DNA of 64,000 bases from CAYMKL01 sp964390805 (lineage in GTDB: Bacteria > Chloroflexota > Anaerolineae > VGOG01), in assembly GCA_964390805.1 (NCBI GenBank), contig CAYMKL010000005.1:1-64000 (forward strand), read 5' to 3'. Under the pieces are notes generated by a model. The model was not told the origin of the DNA and searched no databases. It was given only the letters and a program-made list of their open reading frames with translations. Positions 8,302-17,224 of this stretch are shown one piece after another. Every line of letters begins with the position of its first letter. Position 1 is the first letter of the stretch. The position numbers and the translations under genes are program-made.

Positions 8302-10635
8302 ATGAAGAGGGCGAATCTTCGGAGGATTGCTCTGGCTGCCCTGAGCCTTTGGCTCATGCTGGCAGCCATTTCCCTTTCTGGGCCGCCCCTTCTGCAGGCG
8401 GGTGCCCAGGACGGTGTGGTGCTGGAACTGGTGGCCCAGCTCAGGGGGTCAACGTACGCCGTCCACGTGGTGGGGGACTATGCCTATGTCGGCGAAGGGC
8501 CCAGGCTGGTCATCCTCGACATCTCCGACCCGGCCAACCCCACAGAGGTGGGCCGCACCGATGTGCTCTCCGCCGGCGTCGTGAGGGGCGTTCACGTGGT
8601 AAGGGACTACGCTTACGTGGCCGCTGGAGCCCAAGGCCTTCGTGTCATCTCGGTAGCCGACAAGGGCAACCCCACCGAGGTTGGCTACTTCGACACGCCC
8701 GCGCCCGGCCATGCATGTGACGTTCACGTCGTGGGGGACCACGCCTACATTGCCGCTAGCAGCACGGGCCTTCGTGTCATCTCGGTTGCTGACAAGGCAA
8801 ACCCCACTGAGGTAGGCTTCTTCGACACGTTTGGCTCTGCATATGACGTTCACGTGGTGGGGGACTACGCTTACGTCGCCCATGGTGATGAGGGCTTGCG
8901 TGTCATCTCGGTTTCCGACAAGGCAAACCCCACCGAGGTAGGCTACTTCGACACGCCCGGCCGGGCAAGAGGCGTTCACGTGGTGGGGGACCACGCCTAC
9001 GTGGCCGATGGGGGCGCTGGCCTTCGTGTCATCTCGGTTGCTGACAAGGCCAATCCCACCGAGGTGGGCTTCTTGGACACGCCCGACTGTGCACCAGGGG
9101 ACGTTCACGTAGTGGGTGACTACGCCTACGTCGTCGGTTGGGACAAAGGCCTTCGTGTCATCTCCACTTCTGACAAGGCCAACCCCACCGAGGTAGGCTT
9201 CTTCGACACGCCCGGCATTGCTTGGGGGGTTCACGTGGTGGGGGACCACGCCTACGTCGCCGATTACGATAAGGGCCTTCGTGTCATCTCGGTTGCCGAA
9301 AAGGCCAACCCCACCGAAGTCAGCTTCTTCGACACGGCTGGTCGGGCATTGGGCGTTCATGTCGTGGGAGATTATGCCTATGTCGCCGATGATAGGGAGG
9401 GCCTTCGGGTCATCTCGGTTGCCGACAAGGCGAACCCCACTGAGCTAGGCTACTTCGACACGCCCGGCCGGGCAAGCGGCGTTCACGTCGTGGGAGACTA
9501 CGCCTATGTCGCCGATGATAGGGAGGGCCTTCGGGTCATCTCGGTTGCCGACAAGGCGAACCCCACTGAGCTAGGCTACTTCGACACGCCCGGCCGGGCG
9601 AGCGGCGTTCACGTCGTAGGTGACTACGCCTACGTCGCCGATGAGAACGCTGGCCTTCGTGTCATCTCGGTTTCTTACAAGGAGAACCCGACGGAGGTGG
9701 GCTTCTTCGACACGCCTGGCGGAGCAGGGGGCATTCACGTCGTAGGGGACTACGCCTACGTCGCTGCTGGTGGTGAGGGCCTTCGAGTCATCTCTATAGC
9801 AGGCAAGGCGAACCTTACCGAGGCAGGCTTCTTTGACACACCAGGCTGTGCAAGGGGCGTTGACGTCGTTGGTGACTACGCCTATGTCGCCGATGACTGG
9901 GGTAGTCTTCGTGTCATCTCGGTTGCGGACAAGGCAAACCCCAGCGAGGTGGGCCATCTCGGCACGGCTAGCTTGGCATTTGGCGTTCACGTCGTCAGGG
10001 ACTACGCTTATGTGGCCGATGGGGGCAAGGGTCTTCGTGTCATCTCTGTCGCTGACAAAGCACACCCCACCGAGGCGGGCTATTTCGACACGGCAGGCTG
10101 GGCACACGGCGTTCACGTCGTCGGGGACTACGCCTACGTCGCTGATGAGGATGGTGGGCTGATCATCCTGCACCAACTTAAGGACAAAGTCGAGGGAACC
10201 ATCCCAACCACGGGCGGGAGCTTCTCTTCAACGACAGGACAGGCAAGTTTCACTTTTCCCGCAGGCGCTTTCAGCCAGACAGCAAACGTCACCTATCGTC
10301 ACTTATGGAGAGACCGAGACACGGGGGCATTGGCAGGAATCGGCCACACGTTCGAACTCAGCGCGGTCTACGCTGAAACGAGCCAACCTGCACAGCTTGC
10401 GCCAGGTGCGACTTACTCCATCGTCGTTACCTACACGAGCCCAGGCCCGGCCATCGAGGACACGCTAGGGCTCTACTGGTGGGACAACAGCGGGTGGGTG
10501 AAGGAGCCCACCACTGTGGTGGATGTTGCCAGTAACACCATCACCGCCACGCCTGCTCACCTGGGCCTGTTCGCCGTGCTGGGGGAGACGCATCCCATCT
10601 ATCTGCCCATCGTGCTCAAGAACTTCGGCCCGTAG
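8302..10635 (+). CDS. Secreted LVIVD-repeat beta-propeller protein
   Basis: Exported repeat protein. A signal peptide (MKRANLRRIALAALSLWLML...) is followed by 14 tandem repeats of about 42 residues with the core VHVVGDYAYVA...GLRVISVADKANPTEVG, the LVIVD family; units 8 and 9 are nearly identical in DNA, indicating recent duplication. A beta domain follows (about residues 625-760, with a PAGAFSQ segment), and the protein ends IYLPIVLKNFGP, a tail like that of the propeller at 3782. Fourteen units could build two seven-bladed propellers. ATG start has GGAGGTG 5 nt upstream. A strong terminator-like hairpin follows. Ligand unknown; such proteins usually act in surface binding. Confidence 0.85.
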   Translation: MKRANLRRIALAALSLWLMLAAISLSGPPLLQAGAQDGVVLELVAQLRGSTYAVHVVGDYAYVGEGPRLVILDISDPANPTEVGRTDVLSAGVVRGVHVVRDYAYVAAGAQGLRVISVADKGNPTEVGYFDTPAPGHACDVHVVGDHAYIAASSTGLRVISVADKANPTEVGFFDTFGSAYDVHVVGDYAYVAHGDEGLRVISVSDKANPTEVGYFDTPGRARGVHVVGDHAYVADGGAGLRVISVADKANPTEVGFLDTPDCAPGDVHVVGDYAYVVGWDKGLRVISTSDKANPTEVGFFDTPGIAWGVHVVGDHAYVADYDKGLRVISVAEKANPTEVSFFDTAGRALGVHVVGDYAYVADDREGLRVISVADKANPTELGYFDTPGRASGVHVVGDYAYVADDREGLRVISVADKANPTELGYFDTPGRASGVHVVGDYAYVADENAGLRVISVSYKENPTEVGFFDTPGGAGGIHVVGDYAYVAAGGEGLRVISIAGKANLTEAGFFDTPGCARGVDVVGDYAYVADDWGSLRVISVADKANPSEVGHLGTASLAFGVHVVRDYAYVADGGKGLRVISVADKAHPTEAGYFDTAGWAHGVHVVGDYAYVADEDGGLIILHQLKDKVEGTIPTTGGSFSSTTGQASFTFPAGAFSQTANVTYRHLWRDRDTGALAGIGHTFELSAVYAETSQPAQLAPGATYSIVVTYTSPGPAIEDTLGLYWWDNSGWVKEPTTVVDVASNTITATPAHLGLFAVLGETHPIYLPIVLKNFGP

Positions 10636-10730
10636 CCTGGGTATCTGACACCCAAGTTGAGAGCTGAAGCCGACCTTTCAGCCCATCGTTCTGTGAGCGT
10701 CGTACTTGTGAGCTACTGAGACTTGGTGAC

Positions 10731-10773
10731 GAAACACGGGGTTGAGACAGAATCTCAGCCCCGTTTCTGGTTT
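10731..10773 (+). terminator. Terminator-like hairpin after LVIVD gene
   Basis: GAAACACGGGGTTGAGA and TCTCAGCCCCGTTTC form an imperfect stem around CAGAA, followed by TGGTTT. It lies about 95 bp after the LVIVD stop codon and before the thiI promoter. Confidence 0.55.
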
Positions 10774-10775
10774 AG

Positions 10776-10832
10776 AGCAGGATTCTCAGAATTTGCGGAT
10801 CAGGATAATCCGTAGATTCTGAGAATCCTGCT
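10776..10832. repeat. 57-bp palindrome
   Basis: Arms AGCAGGATTCTCAGAATTTGCGGAT and ATCCGTAGATTCTGAGAATCCTGCT around CAGGATA. It lies directly upstream of the -35 box of thiI, so it could be a REP-type element or an operator; nothing distinguishes the two. Confidence 0.6.
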
Positions 10833-10837
10833 ATTAA

Positions 10838-10866
10838 TTGACGCCCAAGGCTTTATGTGCTATGAT
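10838..10866 (+). promoter_or_regulatory. sigma70-type promoter for thiI
   Basis: TTGACG (10838-10843), 17-bp spacer, TATGAT (10861-10866). A start site near 10873 excludes the in-frame ATG at 10855 and supports translation from 10894. Confidence 0.7.
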
Positions 10867-10893
10867 ACAGGAAAGAGCAGGAAAGGACAAATC

Positions 10894-12027
10894 ATGGGTC
10901 TGATCGTAATCCGCTACGGCGAGATAGGCTTGAAAGGCAAGAACAGAGGGTACTTCGTCAAGCGGCTGCGCAGGAACATCAGAGATTGCCTGAAAAGAAA
11001 TGACATAACAGGGGAGGTGCGCAGCGTCGGGCAGCGGGTCTACGTGCAGGTCGAGGAGGTGGAACGGGCGGTCGAGAAGCTGCGAGATGTCTTCGGCATT
11101 GTTTCCCTGAGCCCGGCCCAGGAGGTTCCGGCTGACATTGAGGCCATCAAGGCCGAAGCTCTGCAGGTGGCCCGGAGAGCTGGCCTGGACGAGAGGCGGG
11201 CTTTCCGCATGCAAAGCCGCCGGGCAGACAAGGCTTTTCCCCTGACCTCGCCTGAGATCAACCGCTTGGTCGGCGCTCACGTGCATGAGACGACCGGAGC
11301 GCGGGTTGACCTCTCTGACGAGGCCGACCTGACCATCGGCGTAGAGGTGCGCCGGGACCACGCTCTGCTCTTTGGCCAGAAAGTGGCTGGGCACGGGGGA
11401 CTGCCCCTGGGCACTCAAGGGCGGGCGGTGGCTCTGATCTCCGGCGGCATAGATTCGCCCGTGGCCGCCTGGATGATCATGCGCCGGGGGTGTGTGGTGA
11501 TTCCCGTCCACTTTCGCCAGAGCGAGGTGGAGCTGGCCAAGTTCATGGATAACTGCGAAGTCCTGTCGCGTTACGCCTATGGCTGGAACATGCGCCCCAT
11601 CGTCTTGAGTCATCAAGAAGTCTTTGGCAAGACCTACGAGAAGCTCCGCAGCGTCGGCGCTGAGCGCTGGGCCTGCATCTTCTGCAAGCGTGCCCTGCTG
11701 CAAAAGGCCAGCCAGATTGCCGACGAGCACAGGGCCAAAGCCCTGGTCACGGGGGATTCCCTGGGCCAGGTGGCCAGCCAGACCCTGGACAATCTGGAGG
11801 CCCTCTCCTACGGTATCGAAAAGCCGATCCTGCGCCCGCTAATCGGTCTGGACAAGACGGACATCACCGCCCTGGCACGGCGCATCGGCACCTTCGAGGT
11901 GTCCATTCGTGAGGCCAGGTCCTGTTTATACGTGCCGCCGGACCCGTTGACCAAGGCCAGTTTGCCCAAACTGAAGGCTATCCTGGAGAAGATGGGGGAT
12001 GGGGGATTAGGAACGAGGGATGGGTAG
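10894..12027 (+). CDS. thiI: tRNA 4-thiouridine synthetase ThiI
   Basis: Adenylates U8 of tRNA for 4-thiouridine formation, and in some species takes part in thiamine thiazole sulfur transfer. Seen: N-terminal ferredoxin-like start (IVIRYGEIGLKGKNRGYF), THUMP region, PP-loop SGGIDSPVAAWMIMRRG, and the conserved CIFCKRALLQKA...VTGDSLGQVASQTLDNL block. The C-terminal rhodanese domain of the E. coli enzyme is absent, as in Bacillus-type ThiI (about 377 residues), so a separate sulfur carrier is expected. Start ATG selected from GGAAAGGAC upstream and from the promoter position. The DUF4416 gene starts at the next base after the stop, implying one transcript. Confidence 0.93.
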   Translation: MGLIVIRYGEIGLKGKNRGYFVKRLRRNIRDCLKRNDITGEVRSVGQRVYVQVEEVERAVEKLRDVFGIVSLSPAQEVPADIEAIKAEALQVARRAGLDERRAFRMQSRRADKAFPLTSPEINRLVGAHVHETTGARVDLSDEADLTIGVEVRRDHALLFGQKVAGHGGLPLGTQGRAVALISGGIDSPVAAWMIMRRGCVVIPVHFRQSEVELAKFMDNCEVLSRYAYGWNMRPIVLSHQEVFGKTYEKLRSVGAERWACIFCKRALLQKASQIADEHRAKALVTGDSLGQVASQTLDNLEALSYGIEKPILRPLIGLDKTDITALARRIGTFEVSIREARSCLYVPPDPLTKASLPKLKAILEKMGDGGLGTRDG

Positions 12028-12564
12028 GTGGAGAAGAGCAAGGAACCTTTGCCGGTGAAACTGATAGCCAGCATGTTCACGGCCAGTGGGGAGATTCTGG
12101 AGGAGGCTGAGGCCAGGCTAAGTCAGGAGTTCGGCCCCATTGACTACGAGAGCGAGATCCTGCCCTTTGACCATACCACTTACTACGCAGCGGAGTTTGG
12201 GGAGAGCCTGAAGCGGAGGTTCGTGGCTTTCGAGAAGCTCGTGCACCCAGGGGAACTGGCGGAGATCAAGCTACTGACCAACACGCTGGAAATGGAATGG
12301 GTGGCAGGAGGGAAGCGGCGGATCAACATTGACCCTGGCTATGTCTCCCACTCCAAGCTGGTCTTGGCCACCACCAAGAATCACGCCCACCGCATCTATC
12401 TGGGCCAGGGCATCTACGCTGAGGTGACTTTACACTTTCGCGACGGCACCTTCCGTGCCTGGCCGTGGACCTATCCCGACTACGCCAGCCTGCCCCTCAT
12501 CGCCATCTTCAACCAGATCAGAGCGCTGTACGTCAAGCAATTGCGCACAATACCAAATACCTAG
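12028..12564 (+). CDS. DUF4416 family protein
   Basis: A 178-residue cytosolic protein recognisable as DUF4416, found in Chloroflexota, deltaproteobacteria and thermophiles. Seen: KLIASMFTASGEI opening strand, FDHTTYYAAEFG, GELAEIKLLTN, RRINIDPGYV and ATTKNHAHRIYLGQGIYAEVTL blocks typical of the family. The function is not established. The start is GTG, abutting the thiI stop codon, so translational coupling is likely. It ends near repeat-type sequence (TATCCAATACCCAAT) and converges with the FecR-like gene on the other strand. Confidence 0.85.
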   Translation: MEKSKEPLPVKLIASMFTASGEILEEAEARLSQEFGPIDYESEILPFDHTTYYAAEFGESLKRRFVAFEKLVHPGELAEIKLLTNTLEMEWVAGGKRRINIDPGYVSHSKLVLATTKNHAHRIYLGQGIYAEVTLHFRDGTFRAWPWTYPDYASLPLIAIFNQIRALYVKQLRTIPNT

Positions 12565-12586
12565 TATCCAATACCCAATGAGAGAG

Positions 12587-13789
12587 CTACTCCTTGGCCA
12601 ACAATTGCACCTGCGATGCCATACTCTGATAATCCCAGCCTGAGGCGTAGACGCGGACGGATGTGATAAGGGCGGGCTTGACATCGCCCAGTTCATCCAT
12701 CAGGTTGGGCGACTCGTAAGGGTACCAGACGTAGCGAGGAATCTTTTCGCCGTTTACGATGCGCCAGTCCGCAACGGGGTCTTTGAAATAAAAGCCATAC
12801 GTCCAAAAGGCATCGTTGCCATTGATGTCCTTGTAATCCAGGCGGACCATAACAGGGAACTCAGAGCTTAAGTAGCCGGCGCCGGGGAGGCTTTGGTCCA
12901 GTAGCCTGACGGAGATGTGCAGCGCTAGAGAGGTGAAATCGCGGACATCTTTGTCAATGGTCTGAATAATTCCCGTCTCCGCGTGGTTGGCAGCCTTCCC
13001 CACGCGCCAGAAACGCACCGCCTGGCGGTCGCCGACGGCCAGGATTTCAGCTTTACCGCTGACCTCTTTGGGATCAACCTGGTCGTGGTAGACTCTCCAG
13101 CCCGCCGTCAGCGGTTCCTTGAAGTCGCCGTTGACGATGAGATCTCGCTCCGCCGGCAGAGGCCCTAGCGGTTCCCTGCCGATTTCCAGCGTTGTTCTCT
13201 CTCCCTGTCCCAGCTCTACCACCTTCCCCATGGCCATGACCTTCGCCTGGCCGTCGCGCACCGTCAAGTGGAATTCCTCGCTGCTCACTTCCACCGAATA
13301 GCTCCCGTCCTCTTCCAACTCGACTGCAGCATGAGGGGTTTGCACCTGGAAGTTCAGGGGTGATTGCATTGATGGCGCCACGCCGATCCTGACTCTTCCC
13401 CCCGTCACTTCCAGGACAATGGCGTTGGGTTTGGAGCTGAGGCCGAATCTGGGCGACTGCGTCTTTTGGATGATCACCTGGGTCTTGTTGTAGAGGTGCA
13501 GGGTGCTATCCTCGAAAAACTCCAGGAAAGCCTGCGATGTAGCGTCGGTTCTGATAGTGGACCCCTCCGGCACATCGTCCTTGGTGCCTGTGACAGCGAT
13601 GGGTACATCTGCCTCCGGCTCCTGCACCTGAACAGTGCCCCCGATGGCTGCGAGGGACGTCTTGTGCACCTGGGTGGCATTGATGACGTACCAGCGGATG
13701 CCAAGGGGGATGCTAACCACCAGCAAGCAGAATGTGGCGAAAGCTATGGAAAGGATTATCCAGGCTAACCTCTGAGGGTTCTTTCTCAT
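12587..13789 (-). CDS. Membrane-anchored FecR-domain protein
   Basis: Single-pass envelope protein. An N-terminal TM helix (AWIILSIAFATFCLLVVSI) is followed by a FecR-like beta domain (LAAIGGTVQVQEP, EGSTIRTDATSQAFLEFFEDSTLHL, VTGGRVRIGV, TPHAAVELEEDGSYSVEVS), then a C-terminal sandwich-like region (NGDFKEPLTAGWRVYHD onward) resembling carbohydrate-binding modules. FecR domains sense extracytoplasmic signals, but no sigma factor or TonB receptor is present here, so a structural role is equally possible. Start M at 13789 has GAAAGG 7 nt upstream; an alternative ATG at 13804 overlaps the upstream gene's TGA as ATGA. Co-transcribed with the radical SAM gene. Confidence 0.7.
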   Translation of the reverse strand: MRKNPQRLAWIILSIAFATFCLLVVSIPLGIRWYVINATQVHKTSLAAIGGTVQVQEPEADVPIAVTGTKDDVPEGSTIRTDATSQAFLEFFEDSTLHLYNKTQVIIQKTQSPRFGLSSKPNAIVLEVTGGRVRIGVAPSMQSPLNFQVQTPHAAVELEEDGSYSVEVSSEEFHLTVRDGQAKVMAMGKVVELGQGERTTLEIGREPLGPLPAERDLIVNGDFKEPLTAGWRVYHDQVDPKEVSGKAEILAVGDRQAVRFWRVGKAANHAETGIIQTIDKDVRDFTSLALHISVRLLDQSLPGAGYLSSEFPVMVRLDYKDINGNDAFWTYGFYFKDPVADWRIVNGEKIPRYVWYPYESPNLMDELGDVKPALITSVRVYASGWDYQSMASQVQLLAKE

Positions 13790-13800
13790 TTCTGAACCTT

Positions 13801-14745
13801 TCATCTCCACAGCCAGACCAATCTGGCTCTCCTCTCGTCCAGCCGATCCAGCCCCGCTTCGCCGGCCAGGCGCACCGCCTCCGTGAACTCTTCGGAAGTG
13901 GTACGGCGGTCGAGGGGCGGCAACTCGTGGGCCTTGTAGCAAGGCCGGAACTGATCCATCACGTTAAGGTAAGTATTAGTCGAGACCTCTTGGGCCAGAA
14001 ACTTGACGATCTCGGCCGTGCCGGCCAGTCCCTCAGGGAGCACCAAGTGACGCACCAGCAGCCCTCGCAGGGCCACTCCGCGCTTGTCCAAGACCAAATC
14101 CCCCGTCTGGCGATGCATCTCTTTCACCGCCGCCTGATTGATGGCCGGATAGTTCTTCACCTTGGAGTAGCGCAGCGCAACATCGGCGTCGGCGTACTTC
14201 ATGTCGGGCATGTAGATGTCAACAATGCCGTCCAGTAGGGCCAGGGTCTTCAGTGAATCGTAGCCGCCCGTGTTGTAGACCAGGGGCAGGCGCAGGCCGG
14301 CCTCGGCGGCGATGAGCAGCCCGGCCAGGATGTGGGGCACCACGTGGGTGGGTGAGACGAAGTTGATGTTGTGGCAGCCCGTATCCTGCAAGTGCAGCAT
14401 CATGGCTGCCAGCTCCTCGGCCTCCACCTCTCGCCCCTGGCCCAGTTGGCTGATCTCGTAGTTCTGGCAGTACTGGCAGTTCAGGTTACACCAGGCGAAG
14501 AAGATCGTCCCGGAGCCGCCACGCCCGACCAGGGGTGCTTCCTCCCCGAAGTGAGGGTTGCAACTGGAGACCACCGCCCTCTCCCCCGTGCGGCAGACTG
14601 CGCCCTTGGCGCTCTCCCTGCGGTTAACGCCGCACTCCCTGGGGCAGATGTCGCACATCTCCAGGCGTTTGTATGCCTCCTTGACCCGCTCCTTTAGTTC
14701 GCCGGAGCGGAGGAGGTTGAGGTATGCGGGTTCGAAAAAGCTCAT
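13801..14745 (-). CDS. PflX-type radical SAM protein
   Basis: Cytosolic radical SAM enzyme of the PflX group (pyruvate formate-lyase activating enzyme homologue, substrate unknown). Seen: an N-terminal Cys-rich segment (MCDICPRECGVNR), the cluster motif WCNLNCQYCQNYE (CxxxCxxC), VSPTHVVPHI and the MPDMKYAD strand. Length (314) is normal. No formate lyase is encoded nearby. The TGA overlaps a possible downstream ATG, so it forms a two-gene unit with the FecR-like gene. A second, AmrS-type radical SAM gene lies at 41535. Confidence 0.85.
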   Translation of the reverse strand: MSFFEPAYLNLLRSGELKERVKEAYKRLEMCDICPRECGVNRRESAKGAVCRTGERAVVSSCNPHFGEEAPLVGRGGSGTIFFAWCNLNCQYCQNYEISQLGQGREVEAEELAAMMLHLQDTGCHNINFVSPTHVVPHILAGLLIAAEAGLRLPLVYNTGGYDSLKTLALLDGIVDIYMPDMKYADADVALRYSKVKNYPAINQAAVKEMHRQTGDLVLDKRGVALRGLLVRHLVLPEGLAGTAEIVKFLAQEVSTNTYLNVMDQFRPCYKAHELPPLDRRTTSEEFTEAVRLAGEAGLDRLDERRARLVWLWR

Positions 14746-14769
14746 CCTAGCTTCTCATCCAGATTTAGT

Positions 14770-16110
14770 CTATTCATCCAATACCCACGCAACATCCACT
14801 GCAATGTTCGCAAGCATTGGTACTTTTCGATCCTCAGCTAGCTCTTTCAGCCGTCCTTCTTCAAGCCAGTCTTGTAGCGAGCCGCTGGCCGTGTACTTGC
14901 GGGGCTTGTATTTTGGATACAGATATAGCGTATGATGGTCAATGAACTCAGCTGGCTGCTCTAAATCCGAGCAGGTAGCAATTTGTATGTCTGAGCGTAT
15001 ACCATATTGAGTCAGCGGCGGTCGTGCCGCCCTAGCCCGGGATTTCTCAAGAGCTGTCTCGAACTCAGCAAGGCGTCGCTCCACCACTATCAGAACCTCG
15101 ACATCAAACGGGCGACCACGTTGATATTCGTTAGGGATTGACGCTATGCAGAGAATAGCTCGAACCTGTGCCTGCTGTTCTGTCTTGAGCGCTTCGAGAA
15201 ATGGCCTGGTTACTTGACGCGCATACTTCAGTGCTCTTAATCGCATAATCGTCTGCTCGAAATCAGCCTTGGCACCCGTTTGGCTTTCTCTCCAGGCCTT
15301 CATTTCCTCCCATTCAGCCGCCACCTCATCTTTCACCGTCTCTTCAAACATCCGGATATAGTCTTCATTCACCTCAAACCCTATATAGTGGCGTCCCATC
15401 GCAGCAGCCTGACCTAGTACGACCCCTGATCCGGCGAAGGGATCCATCACTAGATCACTGGGATCGGTCGTAACTTCGATGATCCGTGCGACTAGCGCGG
15501 TGGGGAATGAGCAGTAGTGATCGAGTTTGGATGGCTTGCGCCATGTTCCCCGGGATCTCATTGCAATGCTCCATATGTTTGTCGGAGTCTTGCCTTTCGG
15601 ATTGAATCGCTCCGGGAAATCCACCCACCATTTGCTTAGCTCGTCCAAGGTCTTGATACGGTCCACATGGTACTTGTAATTGTCGGATTTGGTCATGAAT
15701 AGAATGAACTCGGAGATGTTACGTAGCTGGCCACCTGCTTGCCAAGGGACGCTGTGTTGCTTATCCCACACGATCAGATCACGCAACTTCCAACCTACTT
15801 GGCGAGCATGTTCAGCCAGCTCAAAAGGAAGAAGTCGCACTTCCTTCCCTTCTCGATAGGTATCAACGACAAGCCATAAGGAGCCAGTTGGCTTGGTTAC
15901 AAGCAAACAATCCCCCAGCACCTTCTCGATATCAGCAAGATATTCCTCTTTAGTCTGCCCATGACCAATCTGGTCGGGTGCTCCGTAATCTTTCAGATCC
16001 CAGTAAGGCGGGGACGTGATTATCACGTCTACGGAAGGATCAGTCGGAGAAAGTATATCCGTCAATAGACGAGCATCTTTAGAGAGCACACAGTCAATGG
16101 ATTTCACCAT
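14770..16110 (-). CDS. DNA methyltransferase, N4-cytosine/N6-adenine (TSPPY) type
   Basis: Predicted beta-class amino-methyltransferase: catalytic TSPPYW at residues 32-37 precedes the SAM-binding motif DPFAGSGVVLGQAA at 223-236. TSPPY favours N4-cytosine methylation over N6-adenine but does not prove it. The C-terminal third (residues 270-446) is an extra domain with no recognised motif, possibly partner-binding or target recognition. Last gene of a tight operon (6 bp after the 364-aa gene, itself 13 bp after the GHKL ATPase). No restriction nuclease is recognised, so it may be part of a methylation-linked defence system or an orphan methylase with accessory factors. Confidence 0.85.
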   Translation of the reverse strand: MVKSIDCVLSKDARLLTDILSPTDPSVDVIITSPPYWDLKDYGAPDQIGHGQTKEEYLADIEKVLGDCLLVTKPTGSLWLVVDTYREGKEVRLLPFELAEHARQVGWKLRDLIVWDKQHSVPWQAGGQLRNISEFILFMTKSDNYKYHVDRIKTLDELSKWWVDFPERFNPKGKTPTNIWSIAMRSRGTWRKPSKLDHYCSFPTALVARIIEVTTDPSDLVMDPFAGSGVVLGQAAAMGRHYIGFEVNEDYIRMFEETVKDEVAAEWEEMKAWRESQTGAKADFEQTIMRLRALKYARQVTRPFLEALKTEQQAQVRAILCIASIPNEYQRGRPFDVEVLIVVERRLAEFETALEKSRARAARPPLTQYGIRSDIQIATCSDLEQPAEFIDHHTLYLYPKYKPRKYTASGSLQDWLEEGRLKELAEDRKVPMLANIAVDVAWVLDE

Positions 16111-16116
16111 CAGCTC

Positions 16117-17211
16117 CTACTCTGGTTCATCGGATTCGCGCGATGTGATTAGCGATTCTGCCTCACACCTCAATTCGGCCTCTAGGCCGGGATCCGTGCG
16201 CAAGATGTCCGCGATGTCCCGCGGGTCACGTTGTATGAGGATAGGCAGAAAATCTTCGTAAGCGTCGATGGCTTGTCTCTGGGCTCGAGGAGACAGTTCC
16301 TCATTCAGTTCGTCCCAAAAGATGTTCCTGAAGCAAGTCTCGTACTTTCTCGCAGGCTTTATTACCGCGAGCTGCTCTAGCTCAAAAGAGTGGCATAGCA
16401 TGTGGTGGCCCCCTTCACTATCATACTTCACTGCGAAGTGTTCTGTTACTCGATAGCCACGAGCTCTGGCCATCTTGGCGATGGCTTTTGGAAGAACGAG
16501 ACTCACAAGGGCCCTGTAATCCTCTTGGAAAGGACTGAGGTCAACCGCCCCATACCGGTCAAGGTAGGCCCTTTGGAAATTGTCTTCAAGGAAGTTTTGC
16601 AGGAGGGTACTTTCTAGATATCTGCGTGCTGATATATCATCAGTTGAAGTGGTCAACAGCAGAAGGAAGCCTTGCCCCCTTTGTAGCCAGAAGGCTCGTC
16701 GAATACCTGCGAGTGTTCTCAGGGCCTTGCGCCGTTCTTCATGGCCAGTAATCACCGCACCGCAGATATCCACGTTAATTACATCGAAGGGGAAATAAGA
16801 AGCCAATTCCTTTCTCATCGCTTTGTCGAACGATTGTCTACTAACCCCCCGAACTGTGCCCAAAACCTTCAAAGCCTTGTCAGCGTTATCTCTGTCACAG
16901 ATCACTACGTTGGGAAACCCTTCGGTGCCTCCATTAAGAAGGCCAGCTTGCCACAGAAAGCGGATATCTGATGCGTTAGGACCAGGTATCGTGAAATACC
17001 TCAGCGGACGGTCGACGCCAGCCTCCAGCCGACGCTCAACAAAACCCTGGATAACTTCGAGCCAGCCGAAGCGGCGAACGTACTGCTTGATCGGATTACG
17101 ATCCCAAACGAGGAGAGTGACTTGGCGTTCAGCTTGTTCGCGAATTCTCTGTGGAACTCCTTCCTCCTCGAATCTTCGCTTGCGCTCTTCCCTCTTTGAC
17201 GTTCCAGGCAT
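16117..17211 (-). CDS. Unknown protein of GHKL-methylase operon, possible Rossmann fold
   Basis: Not recognised as a named family. It has a basic, Arg/Glu-rich N-terminus (residues 1-30). Alternating strand/helix segments follow (LRYFTIPGPNASDIRFLW, NVVICDRDNADKALKVLG, FPFDVINVDICG) that could be a methyltransferase-like Rossmann fold, with a DICG strand end where such enzymes carry catalytic or substrate residues. The C-terminal part (VKYDSEGGHHMLCHSFELEQ and after) has several His and Cys residues. Context between a Bergerat-fold ATPase and a DNA methylase argues for a nucleic-acid-related role. Confident as a gene, weak on function. Confidence 0.65.
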   Translation of the reverse strand: MPGTSKREERKRRFEEEGVPQRIREQAERQVTLLVWDRNPIKQYVRRFGWLEVIQGFVERRLEAGVDRPLRYFTIPGPNASDIRFLWQAGLLNGGTEGFPNVVICDRDNADKALKVLGTVRGVSRQSFDKAMRKELASYFPFDVINVDICGAVITGHEERRKALRTLAGIRRAFWLQRGQGFLLLLTTSTDDISARRYLESTLLQNFLEDNFQRAYLDRYGAVDLSPFQEDYRALVSLVLPKAIAKMARARGYRVTEHFAVKYDSEGGHHMLCHSFELEQLAVIKPARKYETCFRNIFWDELNEELSPRAQRQAIDAYEDFLPILIQRDPRDIADILRTDPGLEAELRCEAESLITSRESDEPE

Positions 17212-17224
17212 CGTTGCAGGCTCC

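Noticed and set aside
8449..9360. Long antisense frames over the LVIVD repeats (also 9571-10176)
   Set aside because: They arise from the periodic DNA of the real gene on the plus strand.
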